DNA of 64,000 bases. Source: Methanothermobacter tenebrarum (lineage in GTDB: Archaea; Methanobacteriota; Methanobacteria; Methanobacteriales; DSM-23052). A program made the position numbers and the translations under genes. The number at the start of each line of letters is the position of its first letter. Position 1 is the first letter of the stretch. The stretch spans positions 434,001 to 498,000 of the forward strand of contig NZ_AP025698.1 in the NCBI RefSeq assembly GCF_023167465.1, in the 5' to 3' direction. Under the pieces are notes generated by a model. That model searched no databases. It was not told the DNA's origin and saw only the letters and a list, made by a program, of their open reading frames with translations. Positions 45,195-55,840 of the stretch are shown one piece after another.

Positions 45195-46167
45195 GCAGAC
45201 CCTCCAATCTTTTTATTAATCTAGAGACCCCCTCATCTTCTAAAGCAGAGATTAGTATAGGATCCTCAACCTTTATAGTATATTTTTTGATATACTTAAT
45301 ATTTTCTATGAGATCCATCTTGTTAAACACACAAATGAATGGTATCCCAAATATCCTTTTTAAGTCCTTGAAGAGATTATATTGACCCTCCATAGGATAA
45401 CCGCAGGTTTCGGATGCGTCAAAGATGAATAATATGATGTCAGCCAAATTTTCCAGGGCAACCATGGCCTTTAATTCTATGTTGTTCATTTGATCGATTG
45501 GCCGATCTAAAAGTCCGGGGGTATCTATGACCTGGATTTTGTTCCATTTCGTTTCAAGGTAGCCTATCTGGATCCCCTTTGTGGTGAATGGGTACTCTGC
45601 AACTTTTGGCTTAGCACCTGTTAATCTTCGCAGTACTGTTGATTTTCCAACATTCGGGAATCCTGCGATAACTACAGTGAAGGCATCAAAATCTACTGTG
45701 GGCATATTTTTTAACTTGTTCCTTGTAAAATCCAGGAAATCTAAATCCTCCCCAATTTTCTTTATAACGGATGATATTCTACCATATGCTTCTCTCCGGA
45801 TAGATGACGCTAATGAAGGCCTAGATCTCCTTATACGCTTCCTGTATTCCCTTTCAAGTTGGCTGATTATCCCAGCAGCCCAGTTAATAGCACCTAATGA
45901 CTTCTTCAAGGGGTCTATCCCTACTGTTACGTCAATGTAATCCTGGTAAAATTCTGGCAAGCTTTCAATGTCGGGTGTGCGTTCTATTATCAATTTTAGT
46001 TTGTCCTTGATAATGTTACAGGCCGTTTGGATCCTTATAATTTCTATTGTTTTAGCCTTTTTTTGACTTGGTATTCTTGATGTGCGGGCGGCTGAGGCGG
46101 CTTTCCTCGCCCTACTAAAGGCCTTGTTTAGGAGTTCTTCACTTGTTGGGATTGGTGGTAGTTTCAT
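45136..46167 (-). CDS. Nog1-like GTP-binding protein
   Basis: A 343-residue Obg/Nog1-type GTPase, probably in large-subunit ribosome assembly. The N-terminal 160 residues match the NOG1 helical domain; G1 is GFPNVGKST (169-177), G3 DTPGLLDRP, G4 NKMD, G5 near ISALEDEG. It starts at the ATG at 46167, overlapping the AMMECR1 stop by 4 bases, and its end overlaps hsp20. The group of overlapping genes suggests joint expression. Confidence 0.92.
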   Translation of the reverse strand: MKLPPIPTSEELLNKAFSRARKAASAARTSRIPSQKKAKTIEIIRIQTACNIIKDKLKLIIERTPDIESLPEFYQDYIDVTVGIDPLKKSLGAINWAAGIISQLEREYRKRIRRSRPSLASSIRREAYGRISSVIKKIGEDLDFLDFTRNKLKNMPTVDFDAFTVVIAGFPNVGKSTVLRRLTGAKPKVAEYPFTTKGIQIGYLETKWNKIQVIDTPGLLDRPIDQMNNIELKAMVALENLADIILFIFDASETCGYPMEGQYNLFKDLKRIFGIPFICVFNKMDLIENIKYIKKYTIKVEDPILISALEDEGVSRLIKRLEGLHEKKIRKTFRHAGKKKING

Positions 46168-46742
46168 GATCTTTCACTTAATTCTTTTTCTTGGAATATT
46201 TGGGCTTGGAACTTGTAGACCCTTGTATCCTGGTCATACCAACAGTCTGGTGGCAAGCCCGCCTTTAAGCATGTGTTACAGAGGAATTCTTCTTCGTCAA
46301 AACCCCACTCGACAGCAACCTGAGGTAATAATAGTCCCTTGTAGGGTCCTTTTTCGATGATGAGCCCATCTACTCCCACTTTTATCCTCTCAGGGTATTC
46401 TCTAGGATCTTTCACTTTTATGGGTTCTGGTTTTGTGAGTACACTTACTTCTATTTGAATTTCCTCGAATTCCTCCAATGTCACCGGGCGGAACCTTGGA
46501 TCAGATGTTGCCGATGCTACCGCGGCTTCTATAACACCCTCTATTAGTGGTTTTATCGGCTCAGGAAAGCCTATACAACCTCTAAGATCCCCGTTTTTGT
46601 TTAATGTTACGAACACTCCCATCTTCTCCCTTAGATGGGATGGGACCCTTGGAGGATCCATTATCCTACCCTCTTCCAGGTATGTTCTTATGGCTTTTCT
46701 GGCAACCTTTATAAGTAATCTGCCATCCTCCTTTGAAAGCAT
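46164..46742 (-). CDS. AMMECR1 domain protein
   Basis: A 192-residue protein of the AMMECR1/TIGR00296 family, conserved from archaea to humans. The signature LRGCIGFPEP is present near residue 55, with PRFRPVT and the C-terminal PPDCWYDQDTRVYKFQAQIF. The function is unknown; genome links to Memo and radical SAM proteins are known in other organisms, none seen here. The start is the ATG at 46742. Confidence 0.9.
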   Translation of the reverse strand: MLSKEDGRLLIKVARKAIRTYLEEGRIMDPPRVPSHLREKMGVFVTLNKNGDLRGCIGFPEPIKPLIEGVIEAAVASATSDPRFRPVTLEEFEEIQIEVSVLTKPEPIKVKDPREYPERIKVGVDGLIIEKGPYKGLLLPQVAVEWGFDEEEFLCNTCLKAGLPPDCWYDQDTRVYKFQAQIFQEKELSERS

Positions 46743-46765
46743 CTATTATCACCTGAAACTTTCCT

Positions 46766-48127
46766 TTATCCGCTCCCACCCACCATCACTTCTTTGACTC
46801 GGAGATGGGGTCCCCCATCACCTACAGGTACTGTCTGTCCAGCTTTACCACAGAATCCAATATTCATTTTAAAATCCGATCCTATGGCATCAACTCCTTT
46901 AAGGGTTTCTGTAATATCCCCTGATAGTGAAACGTCCCTGAGGGGTTCTTTTATCTCCCCATCTTCTATTAGGAAGGATTCAGCCGCATTGAACTGGAAT
47001 ATGCCCTTGCCTGTGTCCACTTGGCCTCCCCGCGAACCCTTAAGGTATATCCCATATTTAATGTCCTCGATCATCTCCTCAAAATCCCAGTCCCTAGGTT
47101 CTAGGTAAGTGTTGCTCATCCTCACAATAGGGTTTTCGCTTATCATTGAACGTGCATTACCTGTTGGTCCAAGGCCCAGTCTTTGGGCTGTCTCCCTTGA
47201 AGTTAAATAGGATCTTAGGATACCATCTTCCACGAGGATTGTGGGTGATGCTTTCACGCCCTCCGCATCGTAGTGGTAATGTCCAAAAGCGTCCATGGTA
47301 GGATCATCCACTATCCTTACATTCTTTGCTCCTATCCTTTCACCGAGACGATCTTTAAGTATTGAATCATCCTGGAGTACAAGGTCCGCCTCTGTCGCAT
47401 GCCCCAATGCTTCATGTATAAGGACTCCGGTAAGCTTAGGGTCTGTTAGGATGGTGAATTTACCTGAGGGTGGGCTGTGGGCCGATAATAGTCTAACAGC
47501 TTTTTCGCCGGTTTCTCTACCCACCCTTTCAAGGTCCTCTCCTTCAAGTATCTCGAAGCCGTGGCATCCCCCAATACTATCATGTCCCATCTGGATTTGC
47601 AAACCATCAGAAGCTACTGTATTTAAGAATAGGGCTACCCTTACCTCCCCTGATTCTATAGATGATCCCTCAGAATTGAAGAAGATGGTTTTTGTTTCGG
47701 TGTCCACATAACTTATACTGGTACTTATGACCTTGTCTATGGAGGCTGCCTTGTGTATGTCTAGGAGTGTTCTTTTTTTATCCTCGACAGGCACGGTGGA
47801 GGGTGGTATTCTAGCCTCAGGGCCTATGCTATCAACTACTGGCGGATATGGTGCCATCTCAACATCCCCACCCACCCTCTTTGATAATCTAAGGGCCTTT
47901 TCGGCTATTTCATCAACCTTCGACGGGTTAGAAGTATAAGCCAGACCCCATGAACCCCTACTAAGGACCCTGACACGTATACCAGTGTCGTGGCCTGTTT
48001 TAATCTCCTGTATTTTACCATCCTTCATAAGAAGAGAATTGCTCGTGGATTCTCCCATCTTTATATCAGCGTAATCTGCTTTCTCTCCAAGCCAATGGAT
48101 TGTTTTTTCAAAGACATTAATGTCCAT
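46766..48127 (-). CDS. tldD: TldD-family metalloprotease
   Basis: A 453-residue TldD protein. The zinc motif HEALGH (238-243) lies in GVLIHEALGHATEADL, with the C-terminal family stretch IGFCGKAGQTVPVGDG. With TldE it forms a protease that degrades small unfolded or modified peptides. No tldE is adjacent in this window. The start is the ATG at 48127. It is divergent from the homocysteine operon across a 305-base gap. Confidence 0.93.
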   Translation of the reverse strand: MDINVFEKTIHWLGEKADYADIKMGESTSNSLLMKDGKIQEIKTGHDTGIRVRVLSRGSWGLAYTSNPSKVDEIAEKALRLSKRVGGDVEMAPYPPVVDSIGPEARIPPSTVPVEDKKRTLLDIHKAASIDKVISTSISYVDTETKTIFFNSEGSSIESGEVRVALFLNTVASDGLQIQMGHDSIGGCHGFEILEGEDLERVGRETGEKAVRLLSAHSPPSGKFTILTDPKLTGVLIHEALGHATEADLVLQDDSILKDRLGERIGAKNVRIVDDPTMDAFGHYHYDAEGVKASPTILVEDGILRSYLTSRETAQRLGLGPTGNARSMISENPIVRMSNTYLEPRDWDFEEMIEDIKYGIYLKGSRGGQVDTGKGIFQFNAAESFLIEDGEIKEPLRDVSLSGDITETLKGVDAIGSDFKMNIGFCGKAGQTVPVGDGGPHLRVKEVMVGGSG

Positions 48128-48432
48128 TTTATCAACCCTTTAAATGCTCCTTTTACTACTCCCATTAATGGAGGTTAAATACAGTATCTAGTGGCTAGAT
48201 AAATGTGACAACTTGGGAGATTCTCCATTTTCTCTTTTTTGGTGAGCTAGGATAATGTGACAACTTGGGGTGGACTGTTAGATTCCTAAAGTTTGAAACA
48301 AGACATCTCCAGAGATTCTTGAAGGTTTATATTAGGGTGCCCTCCAGTTATGGGGTGGATGGATAATTTTTATAGGACTAATTATATAATTACACAGACA
48401 TAAACCCTATCTTTACTGGGGGATGTGATATT
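48128..48432. promoter_or_regulatory. Divergent control region with a 24-base direct repeat
   Basis: No gene. Two copies of GCTAG..AATGTGACAACTTGGG, at 48193-48216 and 48246-48269, match at 21 of 24 positions and start 53 bases apart, about five helical turns. A minus-strand TATA candidate for tldD lies near 48170-48185 and plus-strand candidates for the next operon at 48368-48377 and 48381-48390. The repeats may be operators for a regulator of one or both sides. Confidence 0.6.
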
Positions 48433-49983
48433 TTGAAGACCATCAATGAGATAAACCAGAAGATCAAGGATGGGGATGCTGTTGTGGTCACAGCATCTGA
48501 AATGACAGAGATAGTAGCCGAAAAAGGGCCTAGAGAGGCATCCCGTGAAGTAGATGTTGTAACAACCGGTACATTCGGTGCTATGTGTTCATCAGGGGCT
48601 TTTTTAAATTTTGGCCATTCTGATCCTCCCATTAAAATGTCTAGAACTTATCTTAATGGTGTTGAAGCTTATTCAGGTCTTGCAGCAGTGGACGCATATA
48701 TAGGCGCGGCACAACCCAACAAAGACCCCGAAATCGGATTGGACTATGGTGGAGCGCATGTCATAGAAGATCTTATAAAAGGTGAGGAAATAGAATTAGT
48801 AGCCGACGCATATGGGACAGACTGTTACCCACTAAAGCATGTTGAAACCTTAATAACCTTGGATAAGCTCAACCAGGCTATAATGGTTAATCCACGTAAC
48901 TGTTATCAAAATTATGCTGTTGCAGTTAATTCAACCGATGAGACACTATATACCTACATGGGCACACTTTTACCCAATTATGGTAATGTAACCTATTCAA
49001 GTGCAGGAGAACTCAGCCCACTCATAAACGACCCCTACTTCCAGACCATCGGCTTCGGTACAAGAGTTTTCCTATGCGGAACAGAAGGCTACATCGTCGG
49101 TGAAGGCACACAACATTCAACCGAAGTCGAAAGAAAGCACGGTGTACCCACAACCTCTGCAGGCACATTAATGCTAAAGGGTGACATGAAAAAAATGGAC
49201 CCAGAATTTCTAAGGGCGGCTACAATGCCAAACTATGGGCCAACCCTCTATGTTGGAGTCGGCATACCCATACCAATATTAAATGAGGATATAGCAGCAT
49301 CCACCGGGATAAGCGACGAGGAAATCACATGCAAGGTTGTCGACTATGGAGTGCCGCGCAGAAAAAGGCCAGTAGTCAAAGAAACAAATTATAAAGAGCT
49401 TAAAAGTGGTAAAATTGAGATAAATGGCATGGAAGTTCCCACTTCACCATTATCATCATTAAAAAAAGCCATGAAAATAGCAGAAGAACTTAAAAAATTG
49501 ATAGAAAAAAGCGAATTCCTACTCACCTCACCAATCTACAGACTACCATCAAGAGGTTACACCCTAAAGCCCCTCGAAATCAGAAAACCATCAATACTTG
49601 TCCGGGAATTAGAAAGTAAACCAGTAATAGTCACACACCCCGATGAGGATATTAAGAATGTTGCAAGAAAACTCGTTGAAAACAACATTAACCATATCCC
49701 CGTTGTTGACGAAAAAGGGATACTCCAAGGGATCGTTACATCATGGGATATAGCTGATGCAGTTGCAAAGGGAAAAACCAGCCTAAGGGATGTTATGACA
49801 AAGAAGGTTATAATCGCCAGGGAAGACGAACCCGTAGAAGTAGTCGCACGTAGAATAGACAAATATGACATTTCAGGTTTGCCAATAGTTGATTCAGACA
49901 ACAAAGTCAAGGGTATAATAACAGCAGAGGATATATCAAGGCTCGTGGGAAAGAAGATAAATAAAGGGGGCAAATCCATATGA
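48433..49983 (+). CDS. L-aspartate semialdehyde sulfurtransferase (DUF39 with CBS pair)
   Basis: A 516-residue protein that, with its ferredoxin partner, converts aspartate semialdehyde and sulfide to homocysteine in methanogens that lack the usual sulfhydrylases. The DUF39 domain fills residues 1-370 and the catalytic cysteine is Cys131 in GTDCYP, the same number as in the studied Methanosarcina protein MA1821. Two CBS domains follow (about 395-510), probably binding a regulatory adenosyl ligand. The start is a TTG at 48433 behind GGGGGATG. Confidence 0.92.
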   Translation: MKTINEINQKIKDGDAVVVTASEMTEIVAEKGPREASREVDVVTTGTFGAMCSSGAFLNFGHSDPPIKMSRTYLNGVEAYSGLAAVDAYIGAAQPNKDPEIGLDYGGAHVIEDLIKGEEIELVADAYGTDCYPLKHVETLITLDKLNQAIMVNPRNCYQNYAVAVNSTDETLYTYMGTLLPNYGNVTYSSAGELSPLINDPYFQTIGFGTRVFLCGTEGYIVGEGTQHSTEVERKHGVPTTSAGTLMLKGDMKKMDPEFLRAATMPNYGPTLYVGVGIPIPILNEDIAASTGISDEEITCKVVDYGVPRRKRPVVKETNYKELKSGKIEINGMEVPTSPLSSLKKAMKIAEELKKLIEKSEFLLTSPIYRLPSRGYTLKPLEIRKPSILVRELESKPVIVTHPDEDIKNVARKLVENNINHIPVVDEKGILQGIVTSWDIADAVAKGKTSLRDVMTKKVIIAREDEPVEVVARRIDKYDISGLPIVDSDNKVKGIITAEDISRLVGKKINKGGKSI

Positions 49984-50366
49984 AAGCATGGCTCAGATTC
50001 CTACCAAACATCATAGGCAAAGCCATAATCTCAAAGGCGATAAAAAAATATGACATCGAATTCAACATACTAAGAGCACACATAACACCCCGCGGGGGTG
50101 AAATGTTAGTCGAGATAAGCGGCCCCGAAGAAAAGGAGAGTATAAAGTTTATAGAAGAACAGGGTATAGAAGTAAAACCCATAATAAAGGTTGTTAAAAA
50201 GGATAAGGATAAATGCATAGACTGTGGAGCATGCATATCACTTTGCCCAGTAAAAGCCATCAACATGGAAGAAGACTGGACAGTAGAAATAGACGACCAA
50301 ATTTGTATAGGTTGTGGCTTCTGCGCCAAATCCTGTCCTACAAAGTCCATAATCCTATTCGAATAA
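49980..50366 (+). CDS. NIL-domain ferredoxin partner of the aspartate semialdehyde sulfurtransferase
   Basis: A 128-residue protein: an NIL domain (about 25-75) followed by a two-[4Fe-4S] ferredoxin with cysteines 79, 82, 85, 89 and 109, 112, 115, 119. It matches the methanogen protein paired with the DUF39 sulfurtransferase (MA1822 type), supplying electrons to make homocysteine. It starts with an ATGA overlap with the sulfurtransferase gene. Confidence 0.93.
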   Translation: MKAWLRFLPNIIGKAIISKAIKKYDIEFNILRAHITPRGGEMLVEISGPEEKESIKFIEEQGIEVKPIIKVVKKDKDKCIDCGACISLCPVKAINMEEDWTVEIDDQICIGCGFCAKSCPTKSIILFE

Positions 50367-50375
50367 AGTGATTTT

Positions 50376-51566
50376 ATGGTTATAGTCGTTGGTTCAGGGG
50401 CTGGTGGCGCCACCATCGCAAGAGAACTTGCAAAAAATAACATTAACGTCACCATACTAGAAAAGGGGCCGCTTGTACCCTCAAAGCACGCGTTTAAATG
50501 CTATGACCCCCCACCCAAGGGCGTGGATCTTCTTAAAACTTCATGCGTAGGCGGCTCAACCCTTGTAGCGACAGGAAACGCCGTCAGAGTCCTTGAAGAT
50601 GATCTGAAGGATTATGGTATAAATATTACAAGGGAACTTGACGAGATAGAAAAAGAACTTAACGTGAAACCCCTCCCAAGAACACATATAGGGGATGGGA
50701 CAAAACTTATAATAGACAGTGCACGATCACTTGGCCTGCCCATAAGGAGAATGCCAAAATTCATAAACCCCGAAGAATGTAAACCCTGTGGGAAATGCGC
50801 CTTCGGCTGCCCAAGGGACGCTAAATGGTCCGCCAAGAAATTCATAGAAGATGCCATAAGATGGGGTGCTGAACTCATCCCCGAGACCGAAGCGAAAAAG
50901 CTCATCATAGAAGACAATAAGATAAAAGGGGTTAAAACCTCAAATGGGCCATTATATGATGAAATAGTGGTCCTCGCCGCGGGGGCGGTTGGAACCCCAA
51001 GGCTACTCCTAAGATCTGGCGTAAATGCAGGGGAAACATTCTTCATGGACACATTCATAACAATAGGGGGCATACTAGAAGGTATCCGATTCAATGAAGA
51101 AGTGCAGATGAACGCCATAATTGAAATGGAAAATTTCATATTAGCACCACATTTCGCCACGCTCATCGCAAAAGAACTTAAAAGGAAAGACTATAAAAAA
51201 GAGGACATCATAGGACTAATGGTTAAAATCGCCGATGAAAACAATGGTAAGGTTAAACTGGATAGGATCATAAAAGAGAACACCCCAGATGATATAAAAT
51301 TACTCGCAAGGGGATCAGCCATCGCAGGTTCCATACTCTCAAATATTGGTGTGGAAACAGCCACTATACTTTCAACCCATCCAAGAGGCGCCCACCCCGG
51401 GGGCACCGCACCCATAGGTGAAGTAGTGGATGAAAACCTTGAAACAAAGATAAGAGGACTCTATATTGCAGATGCAAGCGTACTCCCAAAGGCCCCAGGC
51501 GCCCCACCCATACTCACCATCATGGCCCTCGCACTCAAACTCGCCAGACACATACTAAAGGAGTGA
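50376..51566 (+). CDS. GMC-type FAD oxidoreductase with an Fe-S motif
   Basis: A 396-residue flavoprotein. The FAD-binding start is VVGSGAGGATIARELA, and the C-terminal HPRGAHPGGTAPIGEVV and GLYIADASVLPKAPGAPP are GMC-oxidoreductase-like. A four-cysteine motif CKPCGKCAFGCP (135, 138, 141, 145) suggests a bound [4Fe-4S] cluster. It follows the NIL-ferredoxin by 9 bases, so it may exchange electrons with it or act on a sulfur or alcohol substrate. Related archaeal proteins are mostly uncharacterised. Confidence 0.78.
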   Translation: MVIVVGSGAGGATIARELAKNNINVTILEKGPLVPSKHAFKCYDPPPKGVDLLKTSCVGGSTLVATGNAVRVLEDDLKDYGINITRELDEIEKELNVKPLPRTHIGDGTKLIIDSARSLGLPIRRMPKFINPEECKPCGKCAFGCPRDAKWSAKKFIEDAIRWGAELIPETEAKKLIIEDNKIKGVKTSNGPLYDEIVVLAAGAVGTPRLLLRSGVNAGETFFMDTFITIGGILEGIRFNEEVQMNAIIEMENFILAPHFATLIAKELKRKDYKKEDIIGLMVKIADENNGKVKLDRIIKENTPDDIKLLARGSAIAGSILSNIGVETATILSTHPRGAHPGGTAPIGEVVDENLETKIRGLYIADASVLPKAPGAPPILTIMALALKLARHILKE

Positions 51567-51573
51567 ATCTCGC

Positions 51574-52782
51574 ATGTTCAAAAAATTCCTAATATTGGTA
51601 GTAATCCTAGGACTTTTTTCCATAGCCCAAGTATCAGCCGCCAATATAGAGATCATATATAATGGGACTGGAGGAAATGTTACAGGAAATTATTATATTA
51701 GACAATACACACCCCAGCATACTATAACCCAAGAGGTTATCAAAGCAGCTAAAAACGGCACACCAATGGTGATATTCGGTAACGGTTCCGGCAAGAATGT
51801 TATGATCGTCGCAGGAGTTCATGGTAATGAATTACCTCCACAATTAGCAGCCCTTAAACTCATAGATTACCTTGCAGATAAGGAAATTAATGGCACAGTC
51901 TATATAGTACCATTCCTCATCCCATCATCAACAGCCACCTCCTCACGTTATTGGAACGGCCAGAACCCAAACAGTATAGCCAATAACAAGGGAACACCAA
52001 CCAATATGATAGTGCAGATCGCCAAGGAACGTTTAATCCAAGCCTTAGGGGATTTCCATTCAACCCAACCCGACGGGACCCCAGGAACGGATGCAGTATT
52101 CTGTTCAAGAACTCCAACCTATGAAAGTTACAAGATAGCCTATTATATAAGTAAGAACAGCCCCACCAAACTGATAGTATATGAAAAGGCCGGGGTGGAA
52201 TATCCAGGGGCCCTCGAGGATGTGTGCAACCTTGCAGGTATACCCAGTGTCACATGTGAGGTTCTTTCCCCACACGGAACAGTGGCAACGGGTAGCGTTG
52301 ACAGATCATTTATACAAATGCTCCTATTCCTAAAATATAATAATATTATATCAGATACTGGCTTATCAGTTTCGCAGGTAGTTACAAGCGCGAATACCAT
52401 AAAAGGCTACTATGAGTCCTATAAGAGACTACCCAGCAATGTCACCATTAACGGCAAGGATTATAATATGGGCCAGGCATTGTATCTGCTCTGTAAAGCT
52501 ACAGTAAACATAAACAGTGGCAGCACTTCCATGATAACCGTGGGGAACGTTAACAGTGCCATAACATCATCTGGGAACTATAAAAGTGGGATAGTCTATA
52601 AATCTGAATATTTAAATGTTGCAGGGAAAATTCTAAATTTCATTGAAGCTTATAATCGCGCTCCAAATTATGCTAGCACAAGCCGTGGTAACATACCATT
52701 CCAGGGACTTGTTTACATGTACAGTAAGATCCTAAGCTTTTATGGTGCTAATGGTAGACTTCCAGGTTATGTGACAATCTAG
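51574..52782 (+). CDS. Secreted M14/AstE-like metallopeptidase with pseudomurein-binding repeats
   Basis: A 402-residue exported protein. A signal peptide covers residues 1-22 (cleavage after QVSA). The zinc site of the M14/succinylglutamate desuccinylase superfamily is visible: VHGNE (His83, Glu86), DFHST (His162) and a candidate catalytic Glu229 in TCEV. Two pseudomurein-binding repeats follow: about 275-320 ([12 protein letters not shown]) and 350-402 (YNRAPNYAS and [10 protein letters not shown]). It probably trims peptides in the pseudomurein wall. It lies 7 bases after the oxidoreductase. Confidence 0.8.
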   Translation: MFKKFLILVVILGLFSIAQVSAANIEIIYNGTGGNVTGNYYIRQYTPQHTITQEVIKAAKNGTPMVIFGNGSGKNVMIVAGVHGNELPPQLAALKLIDYLADKEINGTVYIVPFLIPSSTATSSRYWNGQNPNSIANNKGTPTNMIVQIAKERLIQALGDFHSTQPDGTPGTDAVFCSRTPTYESYKIAYYISKNSPTKLIVYEKAGVEYPGALEDVCNLAGIPSVTCEVLSPHGTVATGSVDRSFIQMLLFLKYNNIISDTGLSVSQVVTSANTIKGYYESYKRLPSNVTINGKDYNMGQALYLLCKATVNINSGSTSMITVGNVNSAITSSGNYKSGIVYKSEYLNVAGKILNFIEAYNRAPNYASTSRGNIPFQGLVYMYSKILSFYGANGRLPGYVTI

Positions 52783-53243
52783 AATTGGGATTCGATTTCA
52801 TCCTCGCTCATGAGCCTTTCACAGAAATGACACCTTAAAATCACAGGTTCCCTGTTAATGACATAGAATCGTGTTTCCACAGGCTCCCTTCTATTAGTTA
52901 TACAATTTGGATTAGGACATTTTAATATTCCATGCACTTCATCGAGGAGGTGTACTTTCCACTTTTCCACTATCTCATAATCCCTTATTATGTTTATGGT
53001 CGCCTTGGGTGCTATGAGGGCTATCTGATCCACTTCACTTGATTCCAGTTCCCTGTTTTCCACTTTAACGATATCCTTTGAACCATAACGTGAAGATTCC
53101 ATGTTAATAGCTACTGTAACTCTACTTTTACCATCTGGAAGACCCAAAATCTTCAAGACGTGCAAGGCCTTATTTGAGGTTATATGGTCTATGACAGTCC
53201 CATTTTTTATTGGTTTAACTTTAAGTTCCCTGGGTTTCCTCAA
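52779..53243 (-). CDS. pyrI: Aspartate carbamoyltransferase regulatory chain
   Basis: A 154-residue regulatory subunit of ATCase, pairing with PyrB in pyrimidine synthesis and binding CTP/ATP. The allosteric domain (1-95) is followed by the zinc domain with CPNPNC and later CHFC. The start is a TTG at 53243 with GGGGG upstream. It is convergent with the secreted peptidase, overlapping by four bases. pyrB is not in this window. Confidence 0.94.
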   Translation of the reverse strand: MRKPRELKVKPIKNGTVIDHITSNKALHVLKILGLPDGKSRVTVAINMESSRYGSKDIVKVENRELESSEVDQIALIAPKATINIIRDYEIVEKWKVHLLDEVHGILKCPNPNCITNRREPVETRFYVINREPVILRCHFCERLMSEDEIESQF

Positions 53244-53253
53244 TCTAAACCCC

Positions 53254-54456
53254 CTATCCTATTATATATTCCATGAATTTAGCATATACTGGACGTGTTA
53301 TGAAAACTCCTATGAGCACGCCTAGGACTGTTGTGAATGCGAAACCAGCTAACATTCCTATACCCGTAGCGCCCCTTGAAAAACCCACATAGGCTAATGG
53401 TAACATTGCAGCGATTAATGTACCGGCGGAGGCGAATATTATGAAGAAAGCTTCCCTGATCCTGAACATTCTCCTGCGCCTTTTCACCTTTTCCTCGCCG
53501 AGCACTTCATCTGTTATGATTATCTGGTCGTCCACTCCAGTGCCTATGGCTGCTAGGATACCTGCGATAGCAGCCAAGTCTATATTCCATCGTATGATGG
53601 CGGCAACACCTAATATTAGGATAAGTTCTGCCAGTGTCGTGAAGAATATTGGCAGCACCAGGACGGGCGTCCTGTAACGTGCGATTAGGATTATGATAAT
53701 GGCGATAATAGCAATTAAACCCGCTATTATGGCCCCTTTGGTAAATTCACCTCCTAGTTCTGCGGATACGCTGCTCACACCAACAATTTTAACCTTAACA
53801 GGTAATGAACCCGATTTCAGGAGGGTTTCAACTTCCTTCGCCTTTAATTCTGCGGATTCTCTTGTACTCTCAGCGCCTGTTATTGCAACATCTGTCACGG
53901 GTTTACCAGCCGCCACATCAGGTGATATTTCAGGGGAGGTTATGAGACGATCATCCAAGTACATATCAACGGGTGCACCGGCTTTACCCTCCGCAGCCTC
54001 TGCAAAACGTTTAGCACCATCAGGTGATATGCGGAATGGAACCTCCCATTGATTTCCCCGTATTATAGGAGATTGTACACTTACAATATCAGCTCCTGTA
54101 AGCACAGTTTTATTGTCGATTTTTGCCTCGAATTTACCCGGGGAGCCCACTATCCTAGCCACTTCTTCGGGCTTTACCCCAGCAATTTCAATGATAACGT
54201 TCTGGTTTCCGCTGGCCCTTACCTTCACATCCTTCACGCCGAAAATGTTAAGCCTTTTATCAAGGACACTTGTTATGGTGTTCATGGTCGCCGGGTCCAC
54301 GGGTTTTTCCAATTGTATTTGTATGATGGATCCTCCTTTTAGGTCGAGGCCCTGTGGGATTCCAAGGGTTGAAATGGCTGCTAAACTTATCATTACCAGT
54401 ATTATGAGGATGATTGTCCTTGGTTCTCGTATGAATCGTGAGATTCCTTTTCTCAT
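53254..54456 (-). CDS. secD: Protein-export membrane protein SecD
   Basis: A 400-residue membrane protein that assists Sec export. Family features: [15 protein letters not shown] after the first helix, a large extracytoplasmic domain (about 50-230) and five C-terminal helices with the conserved [18 protein letters not shown]. The ATG at 54456 has GGAGG seven bases upstream; the frame runs further up without need. It overlaps the secF stop (ATGA). Confidence 0.95.
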   Translation of the reverse strand: MRKGISRFIREPRTIILIILVMISLAAISTLGIPQGLDLKGGSIIQIQLEKPVDPATMNTITSVLDKRLNIFGVKDVKVRASGNQNVIIEIAGVKPEEVARIVGSPGKFEAKIDNKTVLTGADIVSVQSPIIRGNQWEVPFRISPDGAKRFAEAAEGKAGAPVDMYLDDRLITSPEISPDVAAGKPVTDVAITGAESTRESAELKAKEVETLLKSGSLPVKVKIVGVSSVSAELGGEFTKGAIIAGLIAIIAIIIILIARYRTPVLVLPIFFTTLAELILILGVAAIIRWNIDLAAIAGILAAIGTGVDDQIIITDEVLGEEKVKRRRRMFRIREAFFIIFASAGTLIAAMLPLAYVGFSRGATGIGMLAGFAFTTVLGVLIGVFITRPVYAKFMEYIIG

Positions 54457-55289
54457 GATTTTGCCTCCAAGTACCATCTTAGTATACCAAGGTTCATGAG
54501 CCATGTTGTTAAGATGTCAGCTGATAATCCGATGATAAGGACTGCGGCTATATTACTTAAAACTTCGGCTTCTGGTATGATGAATACTGTTACGATGTAG
54601 AGTGCGCTCATGGATGCTATCGCCGATCCGGACATTGTAAGTCCAGTTTTAATAGCCCCTATCGCCCTCTCGGTTATTTTACCTTTTCTTTGTTTAAGGA
54701 GTCTTGTTGTGAGTAGTATGTCTGTGTCTACACTGTAGCCTATTAGCATTAGTATCGCGCCTATGGATGCGAGTGAGAGGGGGATCTTGAAGAGTGACAT
54801 TCCACCGAGTGCGATTATAATATCGCTGGCTGCTGCCATTATAACTGCAAGTGATGGTATCAGGTTTCTGAAGGTTATGAGTACTGTTATTGACATGAAA
54901 AGGAAGGCGAATCCCACGGCCCAGTAGATTTGTTTCATGGCTTCTTTACCCAGTATTGGACCCACTGACCTGTAACTTTTTATCTTTGCCGTCCCCTCCA
55001 GGGCCCTTGTGAATTCATCAACCTGGATGTCGCTGCCCATTTGTACTGTTGCCTCATTTCCCTTCATTGAGACAACATTAACGTCTTTGATTTTTAGTTT
55101 TTCTTGGATAATGGTCTTGAGTTCTGTTTGGTCCATCCTTTTTTCTAATGTTAATTCTGCGATGGATCCTCCTTTCAGGTCGACGCTCTCTTCCAGTCCA
55201 TGTGATAATAATATGCCAAGGGATGATATTGTTATGATTAATGGTATGATTATGAGTAGTTTGTAGGATTCTGGAAGTTTTATTTTCAA
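54453..55289 (-). CDS. secF: Protein-export membrane protein SecF
   Basis: A 278-residue partner of SecD with six helices. It shows the motif [14 protein letters not shown] after helix 1 and the conserved [19 protein letters not shown]. The start is a TTG at 55289 with GGTGG upstream. The secF-secD order (F first) is reversed compared with bacteria. The two genes overlap by four bases. Confidence 0.94.
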   Translation of the reverse strand: MKIKLPESYKLLIIIPLIITISSLGILLSHGLEESVDLKGGSIAELTLEKRMDQTELKTIIQEKLKIKDVNVVSMKGNEATVQMGSDIQVDEFTRALEGTAKIKSYRSVGPILGKEAMKQIYWAVGFAFLFMSITVLITFRNLIPSLAVIMAAASDIIIALGGMSLFKIPLSLASIGAILMLIGYSVDTDILLTTRLLKQRKGKITERAIGAIKTGLTMSGSAIASMSALYIVTVFIIPEAEVLSNIAAVLIIGLSADILTTWLMNLGILRWYLEAKS

Positions 55290-55303
55290 CTTTATCCACC
55301 CTG

Positions 55304-55804
55304 TTATCCTATAGAGTATATCTTAAGGTCCTTTTCGGCTATAACCTTTAATGTGTCCTCTTTGATCTCGTTAAATTGTTTCCCACCCGTTTTTATCGTG
55401 AATGAGTTTATTATACGGCCTCCTCTCGCTTTTATCTTCTCAGCCATCCTATCTATTACATTGCTTCCCCCCTGGCGGCCCATTGTAGCGAATAGTATGA
55501 CGTCTTTGCCTTTTAGTTTTAGGTTGTCTATTATTGTTATTATGGCTGGTGCTGGTTTACCGGCCCATGTGGGGGATCCCATATAAAGGAGGTCATATCC
55601 GGTCAGGTCGATAGTTTCAGGTTCTATCCTAGTCTTGTTCTCCCTTATAGCATCTATAATTGATCCTATATTACTCAAGAAACCGTATCGGTTCTTTAAA
55701 TCCTTTATTTCAACTGTTTCGGCTGATAATTCATCTGCGAGGGTTTTAGCTACAGTTTCGGTATTTTTTGTTTTTGAATAGTAGATGATTAGTATCTTTT
55801 TCAT
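55304..55804 (-). CDS. Flavodoxin-family protein
   Basis: A 166-residue FMN-binding flavodoxin. The phosphate loop is YYSKTKNTETVAK at residues 8-20; the LYMGSPTWAGKPAPAI and TMGRQGG loops hold the flavin ring. It is an electron carrier with unknown partner. The ATG at 55804 has GGAGG eight bases upstream. It precedes secF by 14 bases but probably has no export role. Confidence 0.88.
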   Translation of the reverse strand: MKKILIIYYSKTKNTETVAKTLADELSAETVEIKDLKNRYGFLSNIGSIIDAIRENKTRIEPETIDLTGYDLLYMGSPTWAGKPAPAIITIIDNLKLKGKDVILFATMGRQGGSNVIDRMAEKIKARGGRIINSFTIKTGGKQFNEIKEDTLKVIAEKDLKIYSIG

Positions 55805-55840
55805 AATAGCATCCTCCCCCATATGTATATACCCTGTCTG

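Noticed and set aside
48201..48269. The phased repeats as a small CRISPR array
   Set aside because: Only two copies, 24 bases with internal differences, and the sequence is unrelated to the CRISPR repeat; better seen as operators.
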